From assembly GCA_964017065.1 (NCBI GenBank), contig OZ024784.1:8103152-8167151 (forward strand): a DNA stretch of 64,000 bases, read 5' to 3'. Origin of the DNA: Haliclona indistincta (Eukaryota; Porifera; Demospongiae; Haplosclerida; Chalinidae). How positions within the stretch are numbered: position 1 is the stretch's first letter; every line of letters begins with the position of its first letter. The notes under the pieces were generated by a model. The model was given only the letters and a program-made list of their open reading frames with translations, was not told the DNA's origin and ran no database searches. A program made the position numbers and the translations under genes. This document shows positions 23,742-41,003 of the stretch, piece after piece.

Positions 23742-25527
23742 ATGAATCTTTCGCCGGATATTAGTAGAATGACCATTGGAGAAACCACTAGTAGTACAAC
23801 CATTACATCATCCACAGGAGATCTCACTCCACGATCGAGTCGATCGACTGCCAAGACGATCACCTCTGATCGAGCTTCTGATACTGTTCGACATGGCGTG
23901 GTACCCTACGTGTACTCCGACTATCAGAAATGGGAAAGAAGAAAGACACCAGCAACTAGCTCTCACAAGAACCCTCTCTATCGACAATTTAGTCAAACCA
24001 AACACACGTGCTGTCATGCCGGCACGTCGTCCGCTGAAAGACCGCCAATGTGGTGCGGCGCACGTAGCAAAGACCCAGTGCTCCCGCGAGTGAAATACCG
24101 TAGTTTGAAACACGAGTCTCCTGAAATCGCAATGTTGAAGGTGAATAATAATTTATTAGTCGGTGTTCGCACGATAACTTCCGCATGACATGTTTGCAGG
24201 CACAGATTGAAGCCAAAAAGATGTCCATCCAAGAATACAAAAAGCATAAAAAGACACTGTATCCTAATCCTATAGACCATGTTGATTGTTGAATGTCAAC
24301 GTTACACTCCTTCACTTCTGGTACTCAGTACTGCGGACAGCATATCTATGATAGAGGCCATGCAGAAAACAGATGCATCCACTGTAAGTAGTCATTTTTA
24401 TTTAAAAATTGATTATGCATTTCTGCTGCGACTTTCTTCAGTATAAAAACGTAAAGCTGTCATTGGATCGATATCAGAGATTCAAGGTAGCAACAATAAA
24501 GACACTTATCATAGAAGTGTCGTTCCTACTAATAATAGGGAGCTATAGTGTCTGTCAGAGACAGATCCACTCGAGAGGTGTCTCAAGCTAAAGAAGAACT
24601 GCTGCTACTCAAGAGTCAAACTCAAGCCAAAGCTGATGGTAGAAAAATGCGCACACACAGATTGCAGCACTGATGTGTAATAAAACTCATTTAGCATTGC
24701 AGCAAGAAGTAAAGACTGTTGAAACTAATTTGCACAAGGCACAAGATGAGCTTCAAGTTTTGCAACATTACAAAGTGAGAACAAATCAATAATGTGATGT
24801 TTTATCTTGTATACTCTTATCAAATTCACAAAGGAGAGAGAGTACCCTATTAGACTAGCACAAATAGACCAGTTGAAAGATCAGCTAACAATCATGCAAG
24901 AAAAACAACTGGTAAGACTGCTATTATAAAGCTGGCAATAGGTGTATTGTTGTTGTAGAATGACATCAAGTTAGCCAAGGAGAATGCTCTGATAGAGAAG
25001 AACAAGATACACGAACGTATGATGTCTAGCAAGCACGGGATAGAAGCACAGGCAGCTCAGGTCAGTGATAAGGTAGTGGGTACTGTGACTCATGTGAATG
25101 TCTGCAGTTGACATTGTCAAGTGTGACCAAGTCAGTATTGGAGAGAGGTGTCCATAACAAAGTTATGATAAAGGTAGAAATAGAGTCGCTAGTATAATAA
25201 TAATAATCTATTTTACTTAGGAGGTAAAAAGGCATCGTTCTCAGTTGATTGAATTAGAATCGACTATTACCCAGCTCAAGACACAAATACAGTCAGTACT
25301 AACTTGTTATTATTGTCAACATACTCCCTTGAATTTTATTAATAGGATGCTGACATGTAAAATCAGGAATATGAGAATGGTCAAGTCACCACTAGCTGCA
25401 ATGGGAAGGTACTACAACTAGCTATCTCCTATTAATTAATTTTTATTATCATTAATTTTCCTTCAGGTGTAATCCGGACACAGAATTTTTATTGGACATT
25501 CCAATACAAGCAGAATTACAATTTTAG
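23742..25527 (+). CDS. Coiled-coil protein of unknown function
   Basis: Twelve small exons (23742-24140, 24200-24258, 24329-24383, 24442-24486, 24578-24638, 24695-24774, 24834-24911, 24959-25060, 25108-25173, 25221-25291, 25346-25408, 25467-25527) join to 379 residues in one consistent frame. The first 130 residues are Ser/Thr/Arg-rich and probably disordered (TPRSSRSTAKTITSD). From about residue 134 the protein is predicted coiled coil: QIEAKKMSIQEYKKHKKTL, VKLSLDRYQRFK, QAKEELLLLKSQTQAKAD, LQQEVKTVETNLHKAQDEL and VKRHRSQLIELESTITQLK. It ends EFLLDIPIQAELQF. The style resembles ciliary or centrosomal coiled-coil proteins (a C20orf96-type protein is one possibility), but I cannot assign it. 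The gene is head-to-head with VPS35 and tail-to-tail with DGAT1. Confidence 0.75.
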
Positions 25528-25746
25528 TAAAAAAAATTTATTGACATTAATTGTTTTCTTGATGTTGAAATTCCAGAAAAGATAGTAATGTAATGTGAGG
25601 ATAATCGCATTAAGTACAGAGATGATTGTACGATCATTGAAAAAATACATGCAGAAATGAAAACATCACACGGGGCAACAACAGCATACTGAATTATAAT
25701 AATACTGCATGGAATGATGAAAGTTGTGGAGGCATAGTAACTGAGT

Positions 25747-28700
25747 TTAGTTGATGTATCGGTAGTACTCTACCATGTACATGAGAATGGCTAGAGGCTG
25801 GCCAAGTACAATAGACGCCCAAACAATCACATTACCTAGCTGGCCTCGCATGAATGGAAATGATGTCAAGTATGCAAGTGGAATCTGTAACAAGAGAACA
25901 GTAGTTAGTTATTATTGAAACACGCTAGGGCACCTGAGCAATCATAGCTCCAAACGCCCAAGGTCTTAATGTTAGAAGAGGGACACTGCACAAATACTGG
26001 AGCAACGAGAAGATAATAATGCCATTGGAAAAATAATTATAAGCTTCTTACCTCATGGAAGAAAGCAGAAAAGAAGAACACAGCAGCCATGGCTGTAAGT
26101 CTAGAGTAACCACGCTCAATGAGTGGGTCGTACATGTGCCTGGTGGTACATAATGTAGAGAACACAGATAAAAATAACTATTACCGTGAGCACCAGCGAT
26201 GAACAGGAATATTCCATGTCTTCCAAAAGTATGCTATAGTCTCAGAGTTCCTAACAATAATGTCATTTTTATGCACATGAAGTGTAAAATTTAACCTACC
26301 ACCAATCCTTGTAGAAGCATCGGTCACCAAACCTAAGTAATTCTGCAATGACATTGAGTACTGAGTGGAACAACCAATAGAAAGCCATTAGCCAAAGAAC
26401 ATGACTAGGAACCTGAGGAAAAATCATGTTTATTGCACTCTCGTTAAAATTACACATCCACTCACTGCTAATGTTAGATGTCGCTCCATCATTCGTGCTA
26501 TGTCCCAGTTCTATCAACACAGATTGATTGATTACTCATTTTAGTATAGCAAGTTCATACCCTGAATGGTTCGACCGATCCCATGATAGTAGGGATTAAC
26601 CACTGCTGGACTAGAGCTAGCACCACGTTGAACAGAAACACCTGTATAATAGCAATGGTACACATTCTAGTGCTATTATTGACTTACGGCTTCACATATT
26701 CTTCTGAGAAGAAATATTTTCCTGATTTTTGGGATTCTTGGAAAATTGAGCTCATAGCAAAGTGTAGGAGCAACAACAAAATAAGCAATGTCTGGAGAGT
26801 AAGATTATAAACTACAAATAATATTTATAATAAAAACAGGCGAAACCTGTCAAATTAAGGTTATCAGGATAACTGACTAATTCCTGACTCTCACTATCCT
26901 CCACTTGGCCTATAGTAGCGACAACAACACTGAATAAATCTGGGATACGATTTGCTTACCTTTGTTATTTCGATACTCTTTCCGACACCATGAGTTGACT
27001 TGTGCATATGATATGAGCTTCATGAGAGTGATAGTGTACAATGATAGAGCAATGAACGACCCCACTATAGAACAAAACAACCACTGTTGCACCAGATAGC
27101 AAGACTCTTCTGTTAGCAAGAGATGCACTGCAAACACTCTAGAGTCTCAAGGACAAAAAGCAATCTATTGATGAGATGTAACTAGGATCTAGCTGTTGTG
27201 AGATCTAGCTAAAGTACAGGTGCAGGATACTGTTATCAATGTTGTCAGATGTTGTTAATGGTTGCTATCACCTGCTATTGTGGGCAGACAATAATTATTA
27301 TTGTCTTGTACCAGGCAATGCTAACAAAAAAATGGCGGTCTTAGTTTCCATGCCTATTGACGTGTGTGAGGGTGTCTGTTTGCCCGCAGATCAAACCACG
27401 GAAGCACATTCCAGGAGAGGGTGTCCGTTTGCCCACAGATCAAACCACAGAAACACATTCCGATTATTATTGAAAACAAAACATGTAGAGGAAGTAAAGG
27501 AACTCACATGGTCCACATTGAAGCCAAACAACAAAGCCCACAGGGAACAACAGCACTGCTACTATGTTGATGCAGTTACAAATGAACAGATTTTTGTCAT
27601 TAATATATCTCTGGGTAGTTTAAAACAATCATTAAACCAGGTGGAACAAGTATCACTAATATTTACCTTCACTGCAGCTTTCTCTAACAGCAGAGCAACC
27701 AAAGGAAACATACCACACACTAAAGAAGACACGGCAATCATGACCAGAGTAATTCTATCTAGTAGTGGTATCTATTCTTTAATGATTTGCCCAATGTACA
27801 TCCCCTATGTGAGATAGTAGACGCACATGACTATCTATACAGATGTATCATGTACATCAACAGGATTAGATCCATAATATCATTGATAATACAGAGCACA
27901 CCTTTCAGGAAGTCAATACTGATCGGTTCTTAGGTGTATGTACAAGTGTGTAGCTACAGCGCATTTTATGAAAATGCTAACAATGTCAAATCGGGAATTT
28001 GTAAAGTACTTATCAGCATTGTGACTGAATTAATGCACCAGTGCTAATATGCACTGGGCATTTGATGATGCAATACCAAGCATTATTGATGTGTTTGTCA
28101 ACTGACATCAGCTGCTTAAAATATACCACATCACTGACACGTTATAGAATAAACTACCAACAGGTACAAACACTAAACTGGCTACCTCACAGTGTTCATT
28201 ATGTCTACATGTTCTTTATTTCGCTTACAATAGCCCGCTGTGCCTAATAACATTATTACACTATAGGGTTGCTGCTTACAAAGTGTGAGCACTGCACATG
28301 GAGAGCTGGAGAGGTGTACCATACCACCGATCCACTTCCTAGGATCCACAAGCAGACCATAACTACAACACAACAGTTCATACCAGCACATCTGGGACTG
28401 TAGTATGGAACTTACTTTAGCAGATTTGTTACTACATTTTTGAAATTTGACAGTAACTGCAGTTAACCAGTGTGATTGTAGTTATTTACAACAGTTGTCT
28501 AGCTGTTGGCACAGCAACTGACAAGGGACTTACTAGCAGTAGAATGCAATCATTCAGTATCCCTCTGTAATTCAAGAACCCACTACTTGAAGAGAATAGC
28601 GAGTCTCCTCTTCTGTGACATCTACAGTAGTAGTATTAGCAGCAACAATAGCAACAGCATGAACACAATGGCGAGTGGGTGTATCTCACGGTTTGTCAGG

Positions 28701-28793
28701 CCGCTGTACTTCCTTGGAAGACTCGTCTGGTTTGCCGTTTTGGTCAGGTCTCCTGCGTCGAGGGGCTTCGTCTTGCTCTGCACGGCTCGCCAT
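25747..28793 (-). CDS. DGAT1: Diacylglycerol O-acyltransferase 1 (MBOAT)
   Basis: DGAT1 makes triacylglycerol from diacylglycerol and acyl-CoA in the ER. Sixteen exons (28690-28793, 28534-28621, 28416-28456, 28320-28362, 27667-27771, 27508-27610, 26960-27064, 26847-26909, 26688-26791, 26561-26641, 26466-26510, 26300-26412, 26185-26250, 26052-26139, 25934-25996, 25747-25884) join to 449 residues. The N-terminal cytosolic stretch is Arg/Lys-rich, then [47 protein letters not shown] and [12 protein letters not shown]. The MBOAT signature follows: [32 protein letters not shown] (FYxDWWN), and the catalytic histidine in AFFHEYLCSVPL. Every block has a counterpart in human DGAT1. Exons 3 and 4 are only 41 and 43 bases. 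The gene is head-to-head with EMC8/9, 191 bases apart. Confidence 0.95.
27370..27463. repeat. Two-copy direct repeat in DGAT1 intron 6
   Basis: GGGTGTCTGTTTGCCCGCAG with downstream ATCAAACCACGGAAGCACATTCC recurs about 49 bases later with a few substitutions. It is a local tandem duplication with no coding role. Confidence 0.7.
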
Positions 28794-28984
28794 TTTGAGC
28801 AGGTTACAATACAGTGCACTGCTAAACAGCTCGTAAAGTTGTAATACAGCCGAGTACAGCCCCTGCGTCCGCTTTAGCTTAGCTCAATAACAATGATGCA
28901 CGCCTCTAGCACGTGGTATATGTCACGCCTTCTAACCACACCTTTCTCTTCACGTGTCGACAGTATCACGGACTAGCTATTATC

Positions 28985-30376
28985 ATGCTATTCAATGTAT
29001 CTCCCAAGGCATACGGAAAGCTTGTGTTTCATTGTTGCAAGTACCCACACGCAGCTGTAAATGGGGTCTTAATTGGTGCTGTCAGTAAGAAGGACAATAA
29101 CGTTGTCATACAGGACGCCGTTCCTCTGTTCCATCACGATCTCTCTTTGGCTCCAATGCTAGCAGTTGCTGTAGCACAGGTTATTTGACATTTGAGTGTA
29201 GTGATATCAAGTATGATAGTGAAATTTGTCTACAGGTAGAGGTATATGCTGAAACTAAAGGTCTTTGTATTGTTGGATATTATCATGCAAATGAGCTTAT
29301 TGATGACCACAGGTATTGTTGTAATGAAACTGTATTTTTAAAGACTAGTTCATAATATGATGGATGAAACGCACGAGCGCTAAAAGATCCTCCTCTTTTG
29401 TATGTACGCTGCTATGCTCATGACTTCTAATCGCAAGCGTCACAAAATTGCATTTACCGGAGTCAGTGTTGGTATCACCCAGAGTTCGTATTATTGTGAA
29501 CTAGCCTTAACCCTATTTCACCATGTTTAGCATCAATGATACAGCAGCAACTATAAGTAACAAGATCGCTAGCAACACTGAAAAGTCGTGTCTCCTATTG
29601 GTGAGCTCTATTTTGTGATTGGTTAATAATAAGTCTTTGTACGTACTTAATAGGTTGACAACAACAAATTATCCGCTGATGTCATTAGCTCTGAAATAGC
29701 TCTCAAGGTTTGTGACAAGGCGATAATATGATTAATCATGAATTTCTGAACAGATGTATACTAAGTTTGAATCCAGCAGTCAATGGAAGGAGCACAAGGA
29801 TATGTTAGTTGTAATAATGCACACAGTCCAAAAACGATAATAGAGCATGATTATAGTTTAAACTCCACTTGAAAATCTTATACATGTATAGCCAGTTATT
29901 GCAGTCTTAAAAATAGCACTACATAATTATGTGGTGGAGCTAGTGCATGCATATACTGACTATATACAATGAAAATTTGATGCAGCTAGCTAGAACACGC
30001 AGCAATATCAGAAGCAAAGATGCAGTGCAAGCCAAAAAAGGCAAATCACTCCAAAATTCATCAGCAGAGCGTACAGAATTCAAAATGTTATATCTGCCTG
30101 TGTTGCTTATTTAATCGCTTAATTTTTGTGAGTAACAAGAAATTTTTTACAGACTGACAGCACAATTACTAAATCCCTCATGGCATTGATCATGTTCTCA
30201 GTTTAATAGAAGGAGGCAGTCGCACATTGAAGGCTATTGGAAGGCAAGTGTACAATAAAGCATATGAGGACCTAGTGGACTTTGATAATCATTTGGATTG
30301 TGTTGAACTGGACTGGACCAATCCTGAAATCAACAGAGCACTGGCTGACATTGATACTAGCACAACTGTTGAATAA
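28985..30376 (+). CDS. EMC8: ER membrane protein complex subunit 8/9
   Basis: Six exons (28985-29179, 29236-29312, 29531-29600, 29654-29707, 29754-29803, 30202-30376) join to 206 residues (human EMC8 210). The first exon has [20 protein letters not shown] (human [20 protein letters not shown]), [14 protein letters not shown], then [25 protein letters not shown] and [20 protein letters not shown]. This is the MPN-like EMC8/9 family, cytosolic subunits of the EMC insertase that places transmembrane segments into the ER. The metal-binding JAMM residues are degenerate, as is normal for the family. I cannot separate EMC8 from EMC9, which are vertebrate duplicates. Intron 5 (about 400 bases) is the longest. 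Confidence 0.93.
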
Positions 30377-30720
30377 TTATTTTTATTGTGTGTTGTTGTG
30401 CTACAAAATCAACTAGTTTATCGCTTCATACTACATTTCCAATAATGGGTGCAGTGATAAAAAATAGTGGTATTAATTCATCTCCATTTGTGCAAGCATT
30501 TTGAAGCTCCTTTTGTATGATTGTTTGATGAAGGTACATTAGCATTAAAATATAACCCGGCTCCAGAAATGGTTTACGATGCAATAAAAATGCTGAGGCC
30601 AACATGATGGTTTGTGCACGCTAAACGGTGTTATTAGGGAACTAATACCAATGACACTGTGTACGCATACATTGTATTTGTACACAAAATGTGATTTTAA
30701 CAAAAAAATTGTTTAAAAAC

Positions 30721-31899
30721 CTAGGTAGATCTAGCTTTAAAACTATCATTTATTTTTTGCAGTGTTCCTGGTGTTGTGAGCACATCAATGCAGGTGAATG
30801 CTAGAGCTTTGGCAGCAACGATTGCATTAGTGTGGGAAATCGGCTCATTCGATACTTTCGTGAACTCCAGGCTATGGTTGACCTCTTTTCCTGACCCAAT
30901 AGCAAACTTAGGATGGATCGATGGAACAATGTGAGACACATTTCCCATGTCAGTGGAGGCAGCTGGTTCACCAGTAGCCAGCTCCTTACCACAGAGATCC
31001 CTAAAGTTATCAGCATACAATCCAGCAAGGACAGGATTGATTTTCAAATTCTCATAATCCTTTCCAACTTGCTTGACAGCAACCTGGCATCCGGTGGCTG
31101 TTGCAGCAGCTTCAAAACAAGACACTACCTTCTTCTTCAACTTTCCTAGTTCTTCTTTAGTTGGAGTCCGAATGTAATAAAGAAGTGACGCAGTCTCTGG
31201 TATAATATTGGGTTTTATACCTCCGTTAGTGATAATCCCATGAACACGCCATGCTGGTCTAAACTGTTGACGAGCTACAGACACAGAATTGTACGCCATA
31301 ACTGCAGCATCAAGAGCATTGACACCCTCCCAAGGAAACGCCGCCGCATGAGCTGCTTTCCCAGTGTATGTCACCTCTAGTTGTGACATGGCTATATAAC
31401 CACGCATACTGTCAGTTGGTGAAGGATGAACCATTACTGCTATATCAATATCTTGAAATGCTCCATTCTCGATCAGGTATACCTTTCCTCCGCTTCCTTC
31501 CTCAGCTGGTGTTCCTAGCACTGTTAGCATGCCAAGACCAGGACCATTTTTCTCCATTGCTGCCTTTATGCCTAGCCCTGCAGCAACCCCTGCCTCTGCG
31601 ATTAGGTTATGGCCACAAGCGTGACCAATCTCTGGAAGAGCATCATATTCGCAGATCACACACACATGAGGGTGCCCAGCACCATACGTAGCTCTAAAGG
31701 CGGTGCTGATACCAGTATATCCAGGCTCCACCTTGAAACCTTGACTCTCAAGGTAAGTAGTCAGTAGTCGATGAGCAATGTGCTCTTTGAAGCCAAGCTC
31801 AGGTTGGCGCCATATCTGATCACTCAACTCGTACAGTTCTTGCTGCCGTTGTTCAATAGCAACTGCACTTGCAGCTTTTAGTTTACTTGGAGAAGACAT
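30721..31899 (-). CDS. PM20D2: Peptidase M20 domain-containing protein 2 (M20 amidohydrolase), intronless
   Basis: A single 392-codon frame encodes an M20-family metallopeptidase. Metal-site motifs are intact: VCEYDALPEIGHACGHN (zinc-binding Asp and His), TPAEEGSGGK (catalytic Glu pair) and MVHPSPTDS. The central dimerisation domain carries YTGKAAHAAAFPWEG and NALDAAVMAYNSV, and the C-terminus has STDMGNVSHIVPSIHPKF and the late His SHTNAI. The set matches PM20D2, a cytosolic dipeptidase acting on Lys/Arg/ornithine-type dipeptides in mammals (family knowledge). Bacterial AbgB/HipO-like proteins share this fold, so horizontal origin is not excluded, but the gene sits between spliced genes. Its ATG is only 74 bases from that of SLC17A9. 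Confidence 0.9.
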   Translation of the reverse strand: MSSPSKLKAASAVAIEQRQQELYELSDQIWRQPELGFKEHIAHRLLTTYLESQGFKVEPGYTGISTAFRATYGAGHPHVCVICEYDALPEIGHACGHNLIAEAGVAAGLGIKAAMEKNGPGLGMLTVLGTPAEEGSGGKVYLIENGAFQDIDIAVMVHPSPTDSMRGYIAMSQLEVTYTGKAAHAAAFPWEGVNALDAAVMAYNSVSVARQQFRPAWRVHGIITNGGIKPNIIPETASLLYYIRTPTKEELGKLKKKVVSCFEAAATATGCQVAVKQVGKDYENLKINPVLAGLYADNFRDLCGKELATGEPAASTDMGNVSHIVPSIHPKFAIGSGKEVNHSLEFTKVSNEPISHTNAIVAAKALAFTCIDVLTTPGTLQKINDSFKARST

Positions 31900-31973
31900 G
31901 GTTGAATGGGCGTGGATAAAAATTCAGTGACAAAGCGGTTAAAGAAGGTATACTCTATTAACTCGTCATAATA

Positions 31974-36527
<4,554 letters not shown>

Positions 36528-37585
36528 TATGTGCTGTGATATGACAATATACAATCTGATTATTTTCATCGATAATTATTAATTTTTTATAGCAACTCTA
36601 TTTTTGTAGGTATTGTACATATGAAGGGAAGGATTATAATTTATTTTAATTTAATTGTGATGAAACTAGCGATTCACTATGTATAATACAAGTCAGTGTA
36701 CACTCATTTTGCTGCTCATTATGCACTCTGCATCATGCATTGATTGGTCATGCAAGCACAATAAATTTGATGTGATTACTTGATCTCAAATTACTGCAAG
36801 TTGACATATATAGGCACCCGTTGCTATAACAATAGTCACATGCTCACAACACTCTCCAGCTGATGATAAACAGAGGTCCTGCGAAGTGAAACCACACCAA
36901 GTTCAACTATGTCATTACTGTCAATCTGTATGAAGTGAAACCACGACAAGTGAATTAGTTGCATCATGCCTACTGCATTGGTTCCACAATGGGAAGTTTG
37001 ATCATAGATACTTAATGTGTGAGGTAACGTGATAGGAAATGCTACAACAGTGAAGAACTATATCGTACCAATTAATACATGACATGTATATCCTATAGTG
37101 TAACAGAAAGTAGTCATCCACTATGATACAGGATATCAGTGGAGAAGAGTTCAGATCATCAACTATTGAAACATGGAAAGCGTCTTATAATCACTATGCC
37201 AAGATTTTCTCTTTGATATCACGTGAAAATGAAACACTTACATACAGTAGTTGTAGTTACAGTACAAGTGTCTGCACTGACCACATGATGTCTAGAGAGG
37301 ATGCAAAATTGATGTTTATATGTAATGGGAGAGTACATGATACATGCACTCAGTAACTATGTCTGCCAAGTTAATTTACCCTCTATACTGCAGTGCAAGT
37401 GATAAAATTATACATGTACTAGCCAGAGGGCAAGGGTGGTAATAATGCAGCCACGCCTACAAATTTATTACGTCACGGTTATATTAGCAGCAGTAGTCAT
37501 CTCTCTCCGAAATCAAGTTCCTGAACTTCTCTGTTATAGCGAACACTAGGTTGTGTAGAGGATCAAATACCTTCTATTAAACGTG
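36528..37585. other. Intergenic stretch, no supported gene
   Basis: About 1.06 kb between SLC17A9 and the G-alpha gene. It is AT-rich and holds the 3' UTR of SLC17A9 and the 5' region of the G-alpha gene. One 77-codon frame at 37123-37356 shows no recognisable family and no splice partners. GAAGTGAAACCAC occurs twice (near 36877 and 36930) as a small direct repeat. Confidence 0.5.
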
Positions 37586-38444
37586 ATGGGCTGTGTGTCT
37601 TCAAGAGACGATGACGCCGTACGTCGTACAATGGCAATCGATCAACAGCTGGCGTCCCAGAGCGCGGCAAGACGGAACGAGATCAAGCTACTGTTGCTGG
37701 GTAAGATAGATTGTGTGATGATGTGTTGTGTGTGGTTTAAGAATGGTGGTGTGTGTAAATATGCTGTACCAATACCAAGAGAGGTGTAAGAATAGTTGCT
37801 GTGTAGTTGTGTAATATTCACGACCTGCTCGTGAGTGCTTTTAGTGGGCGAGCCAGGCAGTGAATGCCCTCTAAGCAGCGAGAGGGCACGCACATAGTCT
37901 ACAGATATAATACGTGGATTTGGGGTAGTATGCAGTCACCTTTCTGCTATCTCGCGTTACTTTGTGCACCTAGGGTTACAAGGCCTGAATCATGCCTGAA
38001 TACATAACATCAAAGGCTTGCGATGAGCACCTGTAAGATCTCCCGCCCACTCACCATACTGTCTAGCTCTCAATTAGCAGATGAGACCTGTCTGCAATGC
38101 GTGTGGTTGTGGTGAAGCTGTATGTGTGTATTTTCATGCAAATGCTGAGAGGCATCCACCATTATGCATACACACTCACAGGCAGAAAGATTCGTGTATA
38201 CAGAGTACATGTTGTATTTGTTGCTATGTTACTGGGTATTTCCATGCATACTTTCAATCAAGCTTCATCTTCTTTGATTGCTTGTTGCCATATCCTTTAG
38301 CAGCTAGCAAGCCCTTTGTTGATATGTTCATGCACACCACCACACCCTCTGTGTTCTCCACTACTATTACTAATGCCTCTTTCCTCATTCTAGGTGCTGG
38401 TGAATCTGGAAAAAGCACTTTTGTTAAGCAGATGAAGTGAGTGC

Positions 38445-38489
<45 letters not shown>

Positions 38490-41003
38490 CGTAATCCGCC
38501 CAAACACACCTCAACCACAATGTAATATAATCCTCATCTATTCATTCTTAACTGTCAACATTAATCCGACTGTCTCCCACACATGCCTGTTTGACTACTG
38601 ACAACAACAGCTTGCTGCATGTGGTTGCCGCAGACACATGCTCTCTGGGAATAGATACCATGAATTCTATAGTGTTGATGTAAACTAATGTATGAATTTC
38701 TTGTTTTTTCTTCTGTTAGGATTATTCACGAAAATGGATTCACTCGAGACGAGTGTAAGCAGTATAAACCAGTTGTGTACAGCAATACCATACAATCACT
38801 GGCGGCTATAATTCGAGGGATGGACATACTCGGAATCAACTTTCACAATCCCTCAAGAAGAGTAGGTGGAGAGAGTGAGTGTGGGAGGATGGTGGAGGAA
38901 GAGTAGGTGGAGAGAGTGAGTGTGGGAGGATGGTAAAGGAAGATGTTATCACTTTTGAAGCCAATAAGTCCATACCCACTTGTATCAACTACAGCAACCC
39001 CTGATTTTCTGTTGTTTGAAGATGGTCTGCATTCTTCAGCCTTGAAAATAGACTAATTAATTGCACTAATTGCTGTGCATGCAACCAATGCTTTGTCTAG
39101 ATGTATTGTGTGTCACATGTATTGCTCTTGTGTTTATACGCTAGCTGTAATTCCTGTGTGCACCTGTAAACACGAACATCACAGGCTTGTGTGCGTGCAT
39201 TGTGTTCAGTAAGGATGACATCACAATGCTTCACCTTTTGCCCTTCCTCTTTGTCAGGCTGATGCTCTCATGTTGTTCGAGATCACAGCTAGTCACATGG
39301 ACACAGAACCATTCACACCTCCTCTACTGGCAGCAATGAAGAGACTATGGAATGATCCTGGAGTCCAGTATTGCTTCAAGAGATCAAGTGACTATCAACT
39401 CAACGACTCAGCACAATAGTGAGTTTACTGTAACAATTATTATGAAGAGTGTCTCGAACTTGACTTGTGCTTATTCCTCATCGTTATCTCTCTTCTTTAC
39501 GCTTCATTACCTCTTGTTTTTATCACTCTACCCTCAGCTATTTGGATAGTTTGGACAGAATAGGTGATCGTAGATTTGTTCCATCAGAACAAGACATACT
39601 ACGTACTAGAGTCAAGTCAACCGGAATAGTAGAATACGAGTTCAGTTACAGAGGATTACAGTTTCGGTGAGTATAAATACCGGCCGACTTGAAATTAGAA
39701 TAGTGTTGTATAGGATGTACTGTCTGATGTATGGACATTAGGATGTGTATTCTAGCAATCAAGTGCTGTTTAGACATCTTGTTTCTGTCTACTTGTACAT
39801 TTGTAGTCAGAGAAGTTAACGAAGAACAGTTCTTAGAGCTTTGAAGAGATTTTATAACCAAGGCGGTCCCTTGTTCTAAACTTTGATAAATAATTATTCA
39901 ACAAAGCATCGTTTTGTTTGCATAAACTGTTTCTTGCACAACAAGTGATAAACACACAAACTTATCTCCCACTTATATTTCTCAACCGCTAACTGTAATA
40001 ACATGTTTGTCCAAGCATTTTTATATGCTAAGTCATATATGGTCTTTGAACACCAAGTGTGGTGTCTGGTGATCTGAAGCATTTCATTAAAACCAAATGT
40101 TTGTATTGTGCAGCTAGAGATCAATACCGATAATCAGCTTGAGTGAAGTGCCATAAAAACTGATTGTTTAGTGCTTGTGATATGGAGCTCCATAAAATTC
40201 AATTGTCTAGTGTGCGGCCTGTTCTATCTAAACAAAGTAGTACTGTGTTAGCTGCACTGCTCATTCTTTCTCTCTTTCAGTATTGTTGATGTTGGTGGTC
40301 AGAGATCAGAACGGAAGAAGTGGATTCACTGCTTTGAGGATGTGACCGCCATCTTGTTCTTTGTGGCTCTGTCAGCTTATGATCTTGGTCTACGAGAGGA
40401 TGGATCAGTGGTAAGCTAACAGCGAGAGGGGAGGAAGTTGAGAGAGAAATTGAGAGAACAACTATTACAGTGAAAGTTACTATATCTGTTCTCCATCAGA
40501 ATCGGATGGATGAAGCTCTTCGACTGTTTAAATCTATTTTGAACAACAAATGGTTCCTTGAAACATCGGTTATTCTTTTTCTCAACAAGAAGGATCTGTT
40601 TCAGGAAAAAATACAAGATAGACCACTACACGAGTGCTTCCCTGATTTCAGAGGTTTGAGACTTATGTTTTATCTAGTAATAACAATCTAATAAATTTTG
40701 TGACATTTCTGGTTCACTTTTTCGTTTTTGTCATAACTATTATTGTTATAATTATACATGTACAATGGCACTAACCCTCTCTCTCTCTCTCTGTCTCTCT
40801 CTCTCTCTTCAGGACGAAACACTTATCAAGATGGAGTCAATTTTATACGTACCAAGTTTGTCTCTCTGAATCAGATACCTAATCGCAAGACAGTCTACAC
40901 CCATGTCACTTGTGCCACGGACACCAGCAACATTCAATATGTGTTCCAGTCTTGTACTGAGATCATTATATCAGAGCATTTGAGAGATGCTCATCTATTT
41001 TGA
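37586..41003 (+). CDS. Heterotrimeric G-protein alpha subunit, Gi/o-like
   Basis: Eight exons (37586-37700, 38394-38436, 38720-38861, 39258-39418, 39538-39666, 40281-40410, 40500-40653, 40813-41003) join to exactly 354 residues, the length of Gi/Go. The N-terminus MGCVSS offers Gly2 for myristoylation and Cys3 for palmitoylation. GTP-binding motifs are intact: [19 protein letters not shown] (P loop), [11 protein letters not shown] (switch I Arg), [18 protein letters not shown] (switch II Gln), FLNKKDLF and TCATDTSN. The helical domain contains GMDILGINF. The C-terminus is EHLRDAHLF, which lacks the cysteine four from the end that Gi/o subunits use as the pertussis-toxin ADP-ribosylation site. 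Class assignment to Gi/o is by overall resemblance; a sponge-specific class is possible. Confidence 0.93.

Noticed and set aside
37123..37356. 77-codon frame between SLC17A9 and the G-alpha gene
   Set aside because: No recognisable motif, no supporting splice sites and AT-rich codon use typical of random frames.
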